From the NCBI GenBank assembly GCA_017311315.1, contig CM029654.1:1302001-1366000 (forward strand): a stretch of 64,000 bases of DNA. The letters run 5' to 3'. Each line of letters opens with the position of its first letter. The first letter of the stretch is position 1. Positions 25,250 to 38,059 of this stretch are shown one piece after another. A program made the position numbers and the translations under genes. The notes below the pieces were generated by a model that had not been told where the DNA came from, did not search any database, and was given only the letters and a program-made list of their open reading frames with translations. Source of the stretch: Dendrocalamus latiflorus. Taxonomy: Eukaryota; Streptophyta; Magnoliopsida; Poales; Poaceae.

Positions 25250-25995
25250 TAGCACCCAAAAAAAGGAGAGAATCTCTCCGTAACCTCCCTCCCGTGTATC
25301 CCTCTCTCTCTTCCGTTATAATCTCACATCTCTCTCTTCCATTATAATCTCTCACGTCTCTCTCTCACACATCTCCAATCTCTCTCCTCCCGTAGATTGG
25401 CGGTGCGCAGCGAAGGGCCATGGCCGGCGGCGACGCGGGAGCGCGGCGCGGTGGTGCGGGCACATGAAGGAGTGGCACCGCCACATGAAGGATGTCGTCA
25501 CAGTGTGGCAGTTGCTCATCTCTACCCGCGCCGACTACCTCCGCTCATAAAGCCAAAGCTGCCCTTGCAAAATTAAGCCAACAACATCTGGATGGACCAA
25601 GAATAAATGCACTTCAAGGATATTAACAATGATCAAGACAACAATAAATAATAACCAAGCACCACATTTACATATCAATAAATTGAAACTATGCAGCAAA
25701 GGCCAAGCTATGGCTTACATAATTTCACTTTAAATATGCTATATTGCCATCATGTATCCACAATACATCCTAATTGCAAAGTGTTAGCAGCAAAACAATA
25801 TACTGCCTTGACACAAAACACCTCAAGAATAATCTGAGTTCCATAGCAACTGGATGAACCATCAGCAGTAGTATACAAACTAAAAAGTGTGACCTTTAAT
25901 ACAACATACAAGCACATAGAATAATTTACCAGTGATGAACATCTCGAATACATCGAGACATAGGAAGCACTTGTTACCTTAGAGTCAGCCCCGGC
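25250..25995. other. Unrecognised repeat-like region, left part
   Basis: A CT-rich tract (25290-25400) is followed by GC-rich and then AT-rich sequence. The solo LTR at 25996-27655 splits this region, and the sequence resumes at 27656. No protein family was recognised on either strand. Confidence 0.35.
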
Positions 25996-27655
25996 TGAAA
26001 GCATCTAGGCCCCTAAAAATATTGGTTTTAGTAATTAATGACATTATGTGAATACGGGACTAATTTGTGTGTTAAGTGTTTAAAAGGATTAGTCTCATCG
26101 GCAAAGAAAGAGGCACATAAAATGTTTTCGAAGATTCAAAGATCTCAAGGGCAACAAGGTAAATAGTTTAGGGCTATTTTATTTTTACCGGTCTTGGAGA
26201 TAGGTTGGAAGACCGGATTATAGGATAGATGCCGTACTATTAAGAGGAATCATGGTGATTTGCTAAATCATATGCTAATGTGCCCTTTGGATCAATTTTG
26301 GATCATGCATGCACTTAGAAATTAAAATCAAATCAAAACTGTGCTTTGTCAGAAAATTCGGTAGTACCGGCGTTCTACGGGCGGAACTACCGCATGGCCG
26401 GAAGTACCGGGCCTCTGAGCGGATCGTTTATTCCAGAGAGCGCCCAGAGGTTGAGTTAGTTTCTCGAAAATCGGAAGTACCGCAAGTTCAACTGCGGAAC
26501 TACCGCATGTGCGGAAGTTCCGGGGTCCCGAGCGGAACTTCAATTCCAGAGAGCGCCCGAAGTTAAACTTAGCCTCTCAGAAAACGGAAGTACCGCGGTT
26601 TGAACTGCGGAACTACCGCAGGCCGGTAGTTCCGGACTTAAGAGCGGAACTTCATTTCCAGAGAGCGCCCTGAGTTGGAGTTAACCGCGCTGAAATCGGA
26701 AGTACCGGGGCGAGGAGCGGAACTTCCGGATTTCCGGAAGTACTGCGATTATAACGGCGGTAGTACCGCACTCATTTGTCCAACGGTCACTTCTGACTAC
26801 CTGACATAGCCGTTCTATTGCGACGGCGGAAATTCGGTAGTACCGCCCATATAACGACGGTAGTTTCGTTTTTCCTGATTTTTCAGAATTGTTTTTTGCA
26901 ACGGCTATTTGAGGTTGGTGAGGGTATAAATACACCCCCACCAGAACTTGTAGATGTTGTTGAACCCATATTGAACATCTTTGAGCCTAGAGCAACTTCT
27001 CACACCTCTCTTTCACTCTTGTGCATTCAATAGAGGTAGTTGAGCCCAATTCAAGTGCATTGCATTCTAGATTGATCCAATTGGCACTTGTGTGTGATCA
27101 AGCCGCTGTGGTTCATTTCTCTTGGTGCTTGCCGGCACCTAGACGGCTTGGCGGAGGTTCCGGTGATCTTCTCAAGAAGATTGTGAGAAGGCCCGGAAGG
27201 TTGTGAAGGCTCGGAGCTCGCCTACCCGGAGAGGGAAAGGGCTACCGCTAGTGATCGAGGTGATTAGGCTCAATTCGTGGAGCCGGTCCGATTCGGTCGG
27301 GCCTACCGCAACGTGGACTAGGGGAGACCGGCAAGTCTCCGATCACCACGGTAAAAAGTAATTGTGTCAAATTGTGGTTTGCTCTCTTGTATTTACTTTC
27401 ATTCAAGCAACGTTCTTAATTCATATTAATTGATTGCTTGTTTAGTTAAAGTAGCAACCTTAGACCTAGTCTACTTGATTTTGCTGTTGGTCAATTACTT
27501 GTGCTAGTGTTATCTTGAGCCTTCTAGATTGTTTAGGTGTACTATTGTCGACTTGCTGTAGTCAATTTATTAAGTTTAAAATTGTCAATTAAAATTAGAC
27601 GAAAATTTTAAAACCGCCTATTCACCCCCCTCTAGTCGGCCTCCTCGATCTTACA
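25996..27655 (+). mobile_element. Solo LTR of a SIRE/Maximus-like Copia element (1660 bp) with 5-bp TSD
   Basis: Begins TGAAAGCATCTAGGCCCCTA and ends with a CACCCCCCTCTAGTCGGCC block and CTTACA, the layout of SIRE/Maximus-type LTRs. It is flanked by CCGGC at 25991-25995 and 27656-27660, an exact 5-bp target duplication, so it is a solo LTR left by LTR-LTR recombination. Its centre (26350-26870) holds many degenerate copies of GCGGAACTACCGCA and GGAAGTACCG, which are near-palindromic. No internal domain is present. Orientation is taken from the LTR end motifs. Confidence 0.88.
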
Positions 27656-28620
27656 CCGGCAATGGTATCCCAAAGCTCTTGATCTCCCTCTCCCCTTCAT
27701 TCTGCTCCTCGTGGTTGCCACCACCCTTCCCTCCCGAGCCCTTCTTCTCCCTCGCCATCCCCTTCCCTCTGTCCCTTTCTCTCCAGTCCTCCTTCATCCT
27801 CTTCTTCTCCTTGTCCCTACCCCTCGTGAGGTCCCTCTGCACTGATGAGCCCTTCCTCTTCCTCGTCGCATCAGCCTTCGCATTCACATCCGCATCTGCC
27901 AATGCTACCACCTCCCCCAAGTCATCTAGCCCATCACTGGTCATGCCGTCGCCGCCTCCCTCACCCCTGGCCTTCTTGAGTAGGCGCTTTTGAGGCTTGG
28001 ATGAGGAGTCAGCAAGTCACCATGCATGGGCATGGGGGAGCGGTTGCGGTTTTACTCGATGCCACCACCATCGTCTTTGAAGTTGTCCTCGAGGTCATCG
28101 TTGGGCGTCGAATTCCATGAGTGGCTCACCATCCTCGTCGATGTAGCTGCAAGCATGGATTGCGGGGTGGGGGATCGGGGTGAGGCGATGAAACCCTAAG
28201 GGAGAAGAGAGGGGGAACAGAGTAGGAGAGGTACTTACTCATCGTCCATGGTGATGGCGGTGGGCAGATGCGAATCCAAACTCGCACGAGAGGGAGAGAG
28301 AAAGAGAGGAGGTAGAAGAGAGGAAAGGGGGACAGTGAGTGGAGAAAGGGAGGAGAGATCGATTCGGTGATGGGGGAGGGGAAGCGAAGGGGAGCACCAC
28401 CTCCAGTAGGAGGAGGAAGATGGAGGGGCGGGTCGGGGGTTAATTCACTAAGAAGAGGGCGGCGGGGTCGGGGATGAGGAGGCGATGAGGCCAAAGCGAT
28501 TTTGGGGGGGGGGGTCTGCGCGATTTGTTGGCGGCGGGTATGGGAATAGAGCGAGTCGCGATTGACCTGACGCCCCTTGTTTCAAGAGGGAGAGGACGCT
28601 AGGGGAGTTGACAGAGGTAG
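27656..28620. other. Unrecognised repeat-like region, right part (low-complexity minus-strand frames)
   Basis: This continues the region cut by the solo LTR. On the minus strand two open stretches (27944-27651 and 28494-28126) encode biased peptides: one Lys/Arg/Glu-rich (starts MTSDGLDDLGEVVALADAD), one Pro/Ser-rich. Their composition simply follows purine- or pyrimidine-rich DNA, and neither has a domain I recognise. It may be the remains of a MULE- or retroelement-borne frame; I do not claim a gene. Confidence 0.3.
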
Positions 28621-29112
28621 ATAAATCACTGGTGATGAACCATCATTGTCAACTTCTCTTTTTAGGTAGTGGAGATTTATCAGTTGTAGGAGACTAAGCA
28701 CAGAGAATCTTAATTATATTGACCATAGTGTAATATTTAAATAATTAGACTCAGGATATGTTGCATTAGCAAGAAAGGGAGGTGGGCTATATATATTTAG
28801 ATATATACCCAAGTGGCACGCTCCTAGCCTTCACAAGAATATATAATACACCGTCTCGTTTCCTAATATTATTTGTTAATTTTGACGAAATCTTGAACTA
28901 ATTCATCACAGGCTTCAAAGGGCATCATCACCATGACACATATGCAACAATCATTTTATGCATATTACATGACACTTGCGGATCGCCATGCATGTAACCC
29001 CCCTCTCTCTGCAAGTCAGCATGCGGAGCCGCTCTGCTAGCTCTCTGCATGTACACAAGTTGATATATTTCAAGTTACAGGTTCCCTGATGGTAGCATTG
29101 TCCTAATAGATT
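28621..29112. other. Intergenic, nothing recognised
   Basis: AT-rich sequence with short CT runs. I see no exon, element end or RNA gene. Confidence 0.5.
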
Positions 29113-29118
29113 TGCGAC

Positions 29119-30184
29119 CAGGGCGGACCCAGGGGGGGTCAGCCGGGGCTGGCGCCCCCCTTATCGCCGACCTAGTCGTGCGTACCCCATAATCGCTGCA
29201 TCGAGATAGCCGAACCTCGCAAGTTACAATCAGCATGCAAGCATCTTGCAGAAACAAAACAACTCCAAAGAGAAAGGGCATGTACGCACGCATGCATATC
29301 ATGCAGACAAAGTAAGCAAGAAGTTACTTTGATTTATATACCGATCTAGAGCAGACAATTAACTAATACAGGAATCAATTAAGAAAAGCGCATACTAAAA
29401 ATTGAAATCTCCTCGCTCTCAAGATCAAATCCGATATTGTGATTGTGTTGAGGTGCTAAGCCTGCAAGTACCGCGGTCCCATCCACCTTCTTCTGGACGA
29501 CCGGCGTGGCCGCGTGGGGCATCGTCGCACGGAGCCACCGAGCAGTCGAGCAGGAGCGGCCAGCCTCACCCCCGACGGCCTAGCGCCAGATCTGGAGGCA
29601 GGACCGCAGGAGGCGCCAGATCTACTACTTCTGTACTACTACACTTGCACTTGTATTGCCTCGCACTTGCACTACTACTTCTCAATCCTAATTACTGGTA
29701 TGTTTCATCATTTTTTCAATCTTTATAACTATTCACAAATACAATTTTTGCTTTTATCACTAAGTTTGCTAATTTTGGTGTATAGCTATCTGCTTACATA
29801 TATTTATGGGTATTAGGAGGCACATTATCTATTACCGAGGTACAATATTTGTTGTATTTTGTATTTTTACTATGTCTCTATTCTAATTATATGTGATTTT
29901 AGATTGTAAAATATAGTTCGTTTTATGTTTAGTGCAGTGGCGGATCCAGGAAAATTTTTTGGAGGGGCTGAAGTACCTTCAGGTCGACCTCAGCCCCTTC
30001 TACATTATACATCCATAGCTAAAAATTTAGGGGGGCTCCAAGGGTCCGGTAACGGTAGGGGGGGCTCGAGCCCCCCCCCCCGCCCCACCGCTGGATCCGC
30101 CCCTGGTTTAGTGTGTTTATTTTTTTATGCATTATGTCCTACTAGCCCCTACCCCTAAAATTTGGCTCTGGATCCGGCACAATC
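29119..30184. mobile_element. Probable hAT-like element (~1.06 kb) containing a nested MITE
   Basis: The left end CAGGGCGGACCCAGG and right end CTGGATCCGG have the character of hAT ends of the CAGGGGCGGACCCAGG type. TGCGACCA occurs at 29113-29120 and 30185-30192, a candidate 8-bp target duplication, though the exact right end is worn. The interior has GC-rich sequence (29460-29640) but no transposase frame I can read. Confidence 0.5.
29935..30105. mobile_element. hAT MITE (171 bp) with 8-bp TSD
   Basis: Terminal inverted repeats CAGTGGCGGATCCAG and CTGGATCCGCCCCTG are flanked on both sides by GTTTAGTG (29927-29934 and 30106-30113). There is a C-run at 30071-30081. It lies inside the larger 29119-30184 element. 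Confidence 0.88.
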
Positions 30185-30192
30185 TGCGACCA

Positions 30193-31255
30193 CAGATCTA
30201 TACCGTTATAATCATGATCGGTTCAGGTGCAACCAAGGGATACCGCTATCGAGCTGAGCCGGCCTGACGAGAACAACTTGAAGCATACGTACATGACCAA
30301 TTGTCCCATGCGTGCTGATCATGTAATTGTAGGAGGGTGCTTGCTGATGGAGTATCTGGCTATATTTGTGCGTGTACATGTCTGTCTGACCGCGCTCCAC
30401 CCTGGGACTGGCCGGACTGAGTAGCTAGCTGATCATTGTCAATAATGTCATATCAGACGACCAAGTAGTATGGTCCTTCTGCAGACGCTGCCATAAAAAA
30501 GGACACATCAACAGTGAACCATGCTTGCCGAACGTGTATGTATCGGGGTACTGGTGAGTAGATGGAATTAACCATGCATGGGCGACATTAATGGTACACT
30601 GATCGATCGACTTCATGCAAATTAACCAGGCTGTGAGTCAGTACTGTTCGGCATTTCCATGCGTATGTATATGCCTGCATGTATGTATGATCAGACTTCA
30701 CACATATACATTGCACTCGGACATATATGCATGCATGAATTAATGGCATGTAATGTAGACTTCCACCTGGATAGATCGATCTGTCGAAAGCTACGTACGT
30801 ACCAAAAGAGATGATCCCATACACTCAGCTTTGTCACAAGTCAGCAACCGTTCGAACTATGCGGCAGTAGTGCATAATGTCTGAAACCCTCCAGCATTCG
30901 CATGCATCTGCTATATTCCAGAACTGTTTTTTAGCTAGCTAGTACTGTATTTCGTCAGTTTGTCTTCATTATAAGAATGACGGTATCGGTGTGACGCACT
31001 CGACTCAATCGTCGTTCCGTGCAGGTAAGAAGGAGGTAACTGTAGGCTGACGGAGATCCACGTATATTCTTTCTTCTTGCGAAGATATACTCTCTTAACT
31101 GTATACACATGCATATACGTGCATATATGTATGTAGCTAATCATGCATATATGCATGATGCACATCAACATATATTCTAGTGACTAATCAAGCTGACAGT
31201 TCTTCTAATTTTTTTATTGTTTCTTTGTCTGTATTGTGCTATATTTCAGATAAAT
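30193..31255. other. Intergenic, nothing recognised
   Basis: Rich in ATGCATGC- and CATATATGCATG-like runs. No conserved protein, RNA gene or clear element end was seen. Confidence 0.5.
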
Positions 31256-33730
31256 AATTAGAGAAAATTTCAAAAGAGCAGCTTGTACTTCTCTCCAATA
31301 GGGTGACCAAGGCAATTAACAATATCAGATCAAGACGCAAAGGAGCTCCAATCAGATGCTATGAATGTGGTGAACTAAGCCATATTAAGATAAATTGTCC
31401 CAAACTGAGGAGCAAGGAGGTCAAAGATAACAAGGCATCAATTTTCGCTCTCAAATCAAGATTGATTCAAATAAGAAACGCAATTATCACAGGGCAGTCA
31501 ACAAAATAATTTCAGCACTTAATGAGATTATTTTGAGTGATGATTCTGAAAGCGACAATGAAGACAATGGTAAGAAGGCAAAGAAAGTGTACTTCACAGG
31601 GATGTGATTTATGGCCAACAGTGAGGAGTTCAATGATGATGACCTTTACAGTGATCCTGATAAAAAGTTAAAACTTACAAATAATGAAATTGAAAAGCTT
31701 AAGTCTAATTCTTTCACACGTTTAGAGTTAAGTATTTCACATGCTCAATCTAAAGCTTGCTATAAATGTGAATTGCTAGATACTAGACTTAATTCATCTC
31801 AGAAAATAATTCAATAGATGCTTTACCATGATATATCTTTTGACTTTAACTGTCCTAAGCTTAACACACAAATAGAAACATTGACTAGAAAATTTAATAA
31901 TTTTGCTAAAAAAAAGAAAGATTGGCTCAATCTAGTGCTTCTAAGAATTTTGTGAATAAACCTGTTAAATGCACAACATATTCCACTTTGGCTAAAGAAA
32001 ATGAGTACCTTAAGGACACTTTAGAAATATTCTCTTTTGGCAAAAAAATATTGAATATGATTTTAGATAAGTCAAAAACATGTGTGGAAAATCGTGGTCT
32101 AAAATTTAATTTTATTGAGCAAGCCAAGAATAATCCTTCTGAGATTATTAAGCTTCTTGAATTTGGGAAAATTGAAGTAAAATCTGAACCAAAATAAACT
32201 GCGTTTAAATCTACTGGTTTTGTACAAAGTTCAGTTGCTAATGCTGTAGGTGCTAGCTCATCATCTCAAAAAAATTCTAAGTGTATTAAATTTTATTACA
32301 CCTACTGTGGAAAAGATGGGCACTTGCACAAATTTGGCTTTAGTCGTGCTAAAAAAGAGAATAAGAAAAGATTGAATGCTTTACGATAGTAACGTGCAAC
32401 CTCTTTTGTTCCTAGAACTAATGCAAAAGCTAGGTTTTTAGAGAACTTTCATGATGGTTTTAAATCTACTCCATGTGCTGGATTTGGATTTAATTCAAAT
32501 AATTCATATTCTTTTTAGCGTTTTGATCGCCCACATGCACGTGATTTTGCTCTAGTTTTGTTACTATTCCTCCACGTCATGTGTCACAGTACTGAATTTC
32601 TAAATCTTATTTCACTAACCCTAATACTGTGAGACCGATGTTTCCAGTGATGTAAGAACAACTGATGAGGATGGAGAACATGAGCTTGAATGGGTTCTGG
32701 TCTTTTACATCATTGCTTGGTTGGAACACTTGATGGTTCTTCACTCCTTAGATAGCTTCCAAGAGATTCCACTTTTTGAGAGGCTATGTGGAAAAGGTGA
32801 TGTAGTTTTACATCTTATTGAGTTAGATTCTCAAGTTGATGCTATTCTTTCAAAACTGCTTAATTCTTCACGTTTTGCTCATTTGTGAAGTGAATTGAGT
32901 GTATTACATCCTATTGGATTATTCTGAGGGGGAGCTTGTTGTTTAAAAATTTAGGAAGCTTTGTTTATTATACTTGTTAAATAAACCAACAACTCCAAAC
33001 TATTGAAATCAAATGAGTTGTAGAGCTTTCTTTATCTTATTTACTCATATGCTGTGTAGTTTTGATCATAACTGGTTATAATTAATTTGTTACACTTGAA
33101 CTAAAAGATGACATGGCGGAATACTTTGATTAGATTGATTATAGATATTATTATACGATGTTCATCGAAAATTATTAACTTGATGTGAGTCTTATCTTAA
33201 ATTTTGGCTATGAAGCTCGCATGTTTCATATTGCAATCTTTTTATGATCACTCAATTTGGCATGTTATAAAAAAAATAAGAAAGAGACAATAGAAAAGAT
33301 GTATGCATGCCATGGTACACAAAAAGAAAAGGGCATAAAAAGTGCACAAATAAAAATAAGTATGCTTCAAGCATGCCACCATCTAAAATAAGTATGCTTC
33401 AAGCATTCCATTATGAAAAGGAGTATACTATAAGCATGTCACATGCCTATGAAGTGAGTGTGGAGCAATAGCTTGTTATATGAGACTATTCATTCTTAGA
33501 GTTATTCTTTTTCTAAAATTTCTTGATGATTATATTGCCAAAGAGGGAGAAATTGGATATATTGGAGAAATAGAAAAAATTGCTAAAATTGCTTCTCTTG
33601 TGTTGAGAGGGAGAGATTTGAGATTTATGGCTCAAAATGCCTTTCTGTTTTAATTCTTCACTTATATCTATTTGATACTAATTCATCATGTTATCTTGCG
33701 AGTTGTCAATGTATTCATTAAGGGAGAGAT
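31256..33730 (+). pseudogene. Decayed Copia gag-pol interior with two zinc-knuckle remnants
   Basis: An intact retroviral-type zinc knuckle, CYECGELSHIKINC (C-x2-C-x4-H-x4-C), lies near 31357-31400. A second, degenerate one (YCGKDGHL core, outer cysteines lost) lies near 32305-32340. Between them are frames carrying AKENEYLKDTLE-like text typical of gag-to-protease linkers of SIRE-like Copia elements. Stops interrupt the frame repeatedly (31507, 31816, 32195, 32387), and integrase, RT and RNase H are missing. A purine tract (AAGGGAGAGA) directly precedes the LTR at 33731, so orientation is plus. Confidence 0.75.
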
Positions 33731-34622
33731 TGTTAGACCATGTGGTTATGTCTAGAATTTTCGGTGATGAATAATTGACAATATAGATGATGAATAATTG
33801 ACAACATTGGTTATGATATTACTTATGATGTGTTGCGCGTGTGTGGACTGATGTTGGTCAAATTGGGATGAACTTGCGCTAGAAAAATGTTCTTTGATCT
33901 TTGCATGTACAGGTTGAGCATAGAGATGATCAGGTGTACCGGGACTAGGATGAGATCCGAGGTTTAGACGGTCAAGGAGGTCACGAGATGGTCGGGTTTA
34001 TGCTTGGGGCGCATGGAGATCAGATATAGATGATACGTGTTGGAGCTATACAGGTGCGGTCCGGAGGCTACAACACGTGATGGATGATGCATGTTGGAGT
34101 TACAGTGGTACGGTCCGGAGGCTATGACACGTGGTGGATGATGCATGGAGAAGGTACGGGAGGTGCGGTTCTGGAGGCTTCAACACGTAACGTGTTAGAA
34201 AAGTTAGAATTTCGGAAAACCTATGTTAGGAATGGCTTCAGGTCCGTAATTTACTGTTGGAATTGGATTAGAACTCGTAGGCTTAGGATAAATCCAAGTT
34301 TTGAGCCCTAGACTATAAATAGAGATGGGGTTAGAGGCTAACCTATGGTTTTAGAGATGCTAATTTTGTGCTAGAGTTTAGAGGTGCCAGAAGGACACTT
34401 TATAGCCACAATAATTTAAAAAGAAACCATATCGGTTTCGCTAAAATTATGGCGGCGCTTTTCACATTACATTGTTCACCGACGTGGACTTGATCCTCAA
34501 TCGTGCAATGCTGCTGTCGCCACGTCTTGACGCCTCGGTCCGCATGCAACCATTGAGATCACAACTTCCGCTTTGATTCTTATTTGTTTCTCTTGCTGTT
34601 GTTTGGGTAGTCAGTATCAACA
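33731..34622 (+). mobile_element. 3' LTR of the 31-kb Copia element
   Basis: Starts TGTTAGACCATGTGG directly after a polypurine tract. Contains CTATAAATAGAGATGGGGTT (probable LTR TATA and TSS region near 34311) and may end with CAACA near 34622. The same LTR, inverted, lies at 47030-48136. The 3' end and TSD are uncertain. Confidence 0.65.
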
Positions 34623-36358
34623 CTTATGCCTTGGGCCAAGCGAAGCACAATGACACACTGCTCAGTAGAAGACAAGTCACGAGTTGGTTTTTGTTTCTTC
34701 GGCCAGCGAGTTTTCATGTGTGGTCTGCTTCTCCACGAAGAACAGTAGTTCAAACAAAATAGGAAAACAAGAACACTAACGGAAGAGTTAAAAATTAATA
34801 TTTCTTTTCTTAGTTCCTTGCTATATTTTATGTGCTTTGTGTGGTTAGTAGGTAAAGAAAAGAAGACAGTAGATTGAAGAAAAAAGCTTTCGCTAGACGA
34901 TACAATCATTCACTCTTCTAATTACCATCGACGATCCTACAACTTAGAATGGCGTCGTGTATACATCTAGAAGCACAATACACAGTGTATATATATATGC
35001 ATCCACGTACCTGAATAACGATAACCGCGACGACTACTGCTGTGTGGTGCAATAGCGCAGCCGATCTTTTCTGTTTTTCAATCTATTTTTGGTTTTAGCT
35101 TTTTTTAGCAATCACTATTTATTAGACTAATAAGGGTGAGTTCTTTGAGCTGTAGCTTATGACTGAAAATTTTAAATTCTAGACTGTCCACAAGAGGCAG
35201 TACGTAGAGGAAAATAGTCACATGTGATTTTGACCGGTATAGCTGAATTTGGTACAATTTATACTACAATCTACATATAAATCCTGTATTAAGAAACATA
35301 CCGTTTAAAAATTAATTACTATATCATAAATCACAAGACATAAACCTTAAGTATAATCAAACCTACTCTAAATCTTAGCCAAAAGCCATAGTCTACGGTC
35401 CAAAGAAACAGGCCGATGTCGCTGCCTAGAGTACATACTCCGTATATTAAAGTTGGAGGACTCCGCGACCGGGAAGCTATGCCACGTCATGTTTTTTGCG
35501 AAAAAAACCTCTGTGTTTTGCGAAATCGTGTAGAGGTCCTCCGTTCTCGTAAGCAGGTCCCTGCCAGGTTTTTTTCCGAAAAGCACCCTCCACTTCACCG
35601 ATAGCAACTCGCGGTTTTCAAAATTATGTATAGGTCCTTGTTTAGTTACGTACAGGTCTTTGGTTTTTTTTGCGAAAAAGCCCTTTGATTTTTCCAAAAT
35701 TACGCATGCGTCCTCGATTTTTTAAGAAACGCTTCACGAATTGTCATCTCTTTTATTTCGGTTTACACGGTGGTTAGCGCAGCGTGACGCCGCGCTTACG
35801 TAGCTAGCAAGATGCATTACACATCAAGATCAAGCTAGCTCGCAGCAGGCAGTACTAAAACCATGGGTCCCGCGCAGGGGGTGGGTGGTAGCTAGGTAGC
35901 AGCAGCCTTTAATGCGTCACACGCGTCAAAAATTTTACTGTCAAAAATTTTATGTAACGGTTACACAGGTCACTTTATATAAAAAGTTAATAAGATATTG
36001 ACATATGGTACGGATCACTGTAGCAACGGGAAAATATAGCTAATAGCGAGACAATGAGATGGTGACATGAGACAGGGATCACTGTAGCAGCAAAAAACAC
36101 AGCGAAAGCTACACAAAATGCTACAGTGTTTGGATCACGCAGCTCGATCATAAAGGACGAACGAGTATATGCATCTCCCGCGCGATGTGCGTTTGGATCT
36201 TCTCGTGCATGCCTACACAAATACTCCACACACTACGCATTATTTATGACAAAACTACCAAGCTATCGATCTATATATGCATGCATGCTCTCTAGCTAGC
36301 TCACTCAATTTGCTATCGAGCTTTCGTTTTCTGTGTGCTGACCGATCGAACCCCATTC
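34623..36358. other. Repeat-rich intergenic region, no gene
   Basis: About 35060-35360 resembles MITE family 1 (AGTACGTAGAGGAAAATAGT, GGTACAATTTATACTACAAT). 35480-35740 has repeated TTTTTTGCGAAAAA-type text. 35815-35860 (CACATCAAGATCAAGCTAGC) recurs at 42152-42190, which links this area to the 42-kb duplication. Nothing coding was recognised. Confidence 0.45.
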
Positions 36359-36361
36359 TTA

Positions 36362-36591
36362 GGTATGTACAATGGTATGAGCTAGTTACTAGTTCTAAGA
36401 TAACTTCTCCAATGATATTAACTTTTAGTACATAGCTCATAACATGAATAGTCCCACATGACATCCTCATATAATCTTGAAATGTGTGTATGAGACTAGC
36501 TCTTGATCAAGAGCTAGCTTTTCTCTCTCTTCTATTAAAATATGAAATAATATGTTTAGAGCTAGCTCATAAATCACCATTGGACATACCC
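36362..36591. mobile_element. Tourist-like (PIF/Harbinger) MITE, 230 bp
   Basis: Inverted ends GGTATGTACAATGGT and ACCATTGGACATACC, flanked by TTA at 36359-36361 and 36592-36594. This is the 3-bp TTA duplication expected for PIF/Harbinger elements. Confidence 0.85.
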
Positions 36592-37064
36592 TTAGAGGGC
36601 CAACTAACTTGTCTCATTCAGTAGATATATCTTTATTTTATCACTTATTGCTTTTGTATATTATGTGTCCTCTAGTCCACATTAGTAAATGAATGGCTTG
36701 AGAATAGAAATGAAAGAGGTATATGAAGGAAAAGATGATAAAAGGTTACCTCAAAGTGTAGAAGACACGTACTGAGAAACAAATTTTAAAAGCTAAAATG
36801 AGATGTATTAAGAATAAATATAGAGGGAGTAATTAGTTAAGGTCTACAGGTAATATTTGCGTCTGTGCTACGTCTGTTTGGATCGGAGTTAGCACAACAT
36901 TAACTTCGGATACAATGTATATATCCGAGCATTAGCTCTCATTAATATGCAAGTTTGACTCTTGAGAAACAGAAGGCACAGATCAATTAATTTGCCAATG
37001 TCAAGTTTAATGCACGGGCAAACAATGAACCAGGAATTAGGAGACAAGTAAGCTAGTGGTATTA

Positions 37065-37257
37065 CCAGTCTCAGTGGAGGTTTCATGTCCCAGTTTCCAA
37101 CACACCCATATTTTGGAAACAGTGCAGAAGAGTTTCATCCCCATGAAACTCTCTCTACTCCCATGAAACTTTTATCATCTCTCTCTTCATCAATGCAGTG
37201 CCATGTCAGCGTATTTAATGCTCATGAAACTCCATGAAACCCCCACTGAGACTGGCC
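37065..37257. mobile_element. Tourist-like MITE, 193 bp, with empty site in the 42-kb duplicate
   Basis: Ends CCAGTCTCAGTGGAGG and CCCCCACTGAGACTGG are inverted and flanked by TTA (37062-37064 and 37258-37260). The duplicate near 42617-42635 has one unbroken GGTATTAATTAGTAG. Confidence 0.85.
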
Positions 37258-37457
37258 TTAGTAGCTCGATCTCCACCGTAACCCTGCCTGCTAGCTTGTC
37301 GTAATCAGCTACACAATGAAATGGCAAGAATAAATATACTCTGGCAATTAGCTGATTTTGCATAGCATATAATTAGTTACTGCAAGCCAAAGACTATGCA
37401 GTTATGTTTTCGTTAATTAATTTTAGTACCTTACTGATATGTACCAAGAGAAAATTT

Positions 37458-37699
37458 GGGCCTGTTTGGCAACGGCTGCAGCTTATGGTTTTTAGCTGAA
37501 ATTTTTGAATTTTGGTTGTTTATGGTACAGATTACGGAGAGATAGATACTCACTTGCGATTTTGGCTGGTACAGATGTTGGGCTTTTAACGTGTACATCG
37601 TTTAACTTGTAGACCCCGTCTTGAGAAATACTCCGTTTGAAAGTTAGGTACTGTAGCAAAAGCCAAAAGCCGTCAGTTTCGGAGGAAAAGAACATGCCC
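37458..37699. mobile_element. MITE (family 1), with empty site in the duplicate
   Basis: Begins GGGCCTGTTTGGC and ends with AAAGAACATGCCC. The duplicate near 43085-43100 runs from GTACCGAGAGAA straight to TTCGACTGGC, without the element. Confidence 0.75.
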
Positions 37700-38059
37700 T
37701 TTGACTGGCAAGAGGCAAAAATCAGGGCACACCATCGAGGGCTAGCTAGAGCCCTAGAGACTGTGCATGCATGATGGAACTGTCCGAGTTTAGGATCGAA
37801 AAATCTCGAAAGGAAAAAGGATGAACATATCGGTGGGAGATAGTAACAGTAATTCTGGAAAGATGGAAAATATTGAAAATGAGTTCGAATGGCAGGATGT
37901 CACCATATAACTTGGATAAATTAAGTGAGCTGTAGTTTGGTGAAACCGAGACGGGAGAGACTTGACGACACGTGGCAAGCTAGTGGTGCACCTGTTAGAC
38001 TTTGTGGGCAATTTGGGAATTTTCCAATTTGTAAAAGGAAAAAATGAGAAGGGGTCCAA

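Larger units (their letters stand above)
36945..37860. repeat. Local duplication, copy 1 (partner 42478-43250)
   Basis: Shared blocks include CAAGTTTAATGCACGGGCAA (37003 and 42544) and TGCATAGCATATAATTA (37360 and 42995), plus the GCATGCATGAT region (37765 and 43160). Copy 1 carries MITEs at 37065-37257 and 37458-37699 that copy 2 lacks; copy 2 carries one at 42706-42960 that copy 1 lacks. Confidence 0.85.

Noticed and set aside
27651..28494. Charged and proline-rich minus-strand frames as candidate genes
   Set aside because: Low complexity, no splice structure or known domain, and located in a region split by a solo LTR.
29402..29816. Plus-strand frames of 100-108 codons
   Set aside because: Inside the probable hAT-like element, with no recognised domain; composition shifts abruptly within the frame.
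31303..31509. Zinc-knuckle protein as a stand-alone cellular gene
   Set aside because: The surrounding sequence is a stop-riddled Copia interior followed by a purine tract and LTR, so it is a gag remnant.
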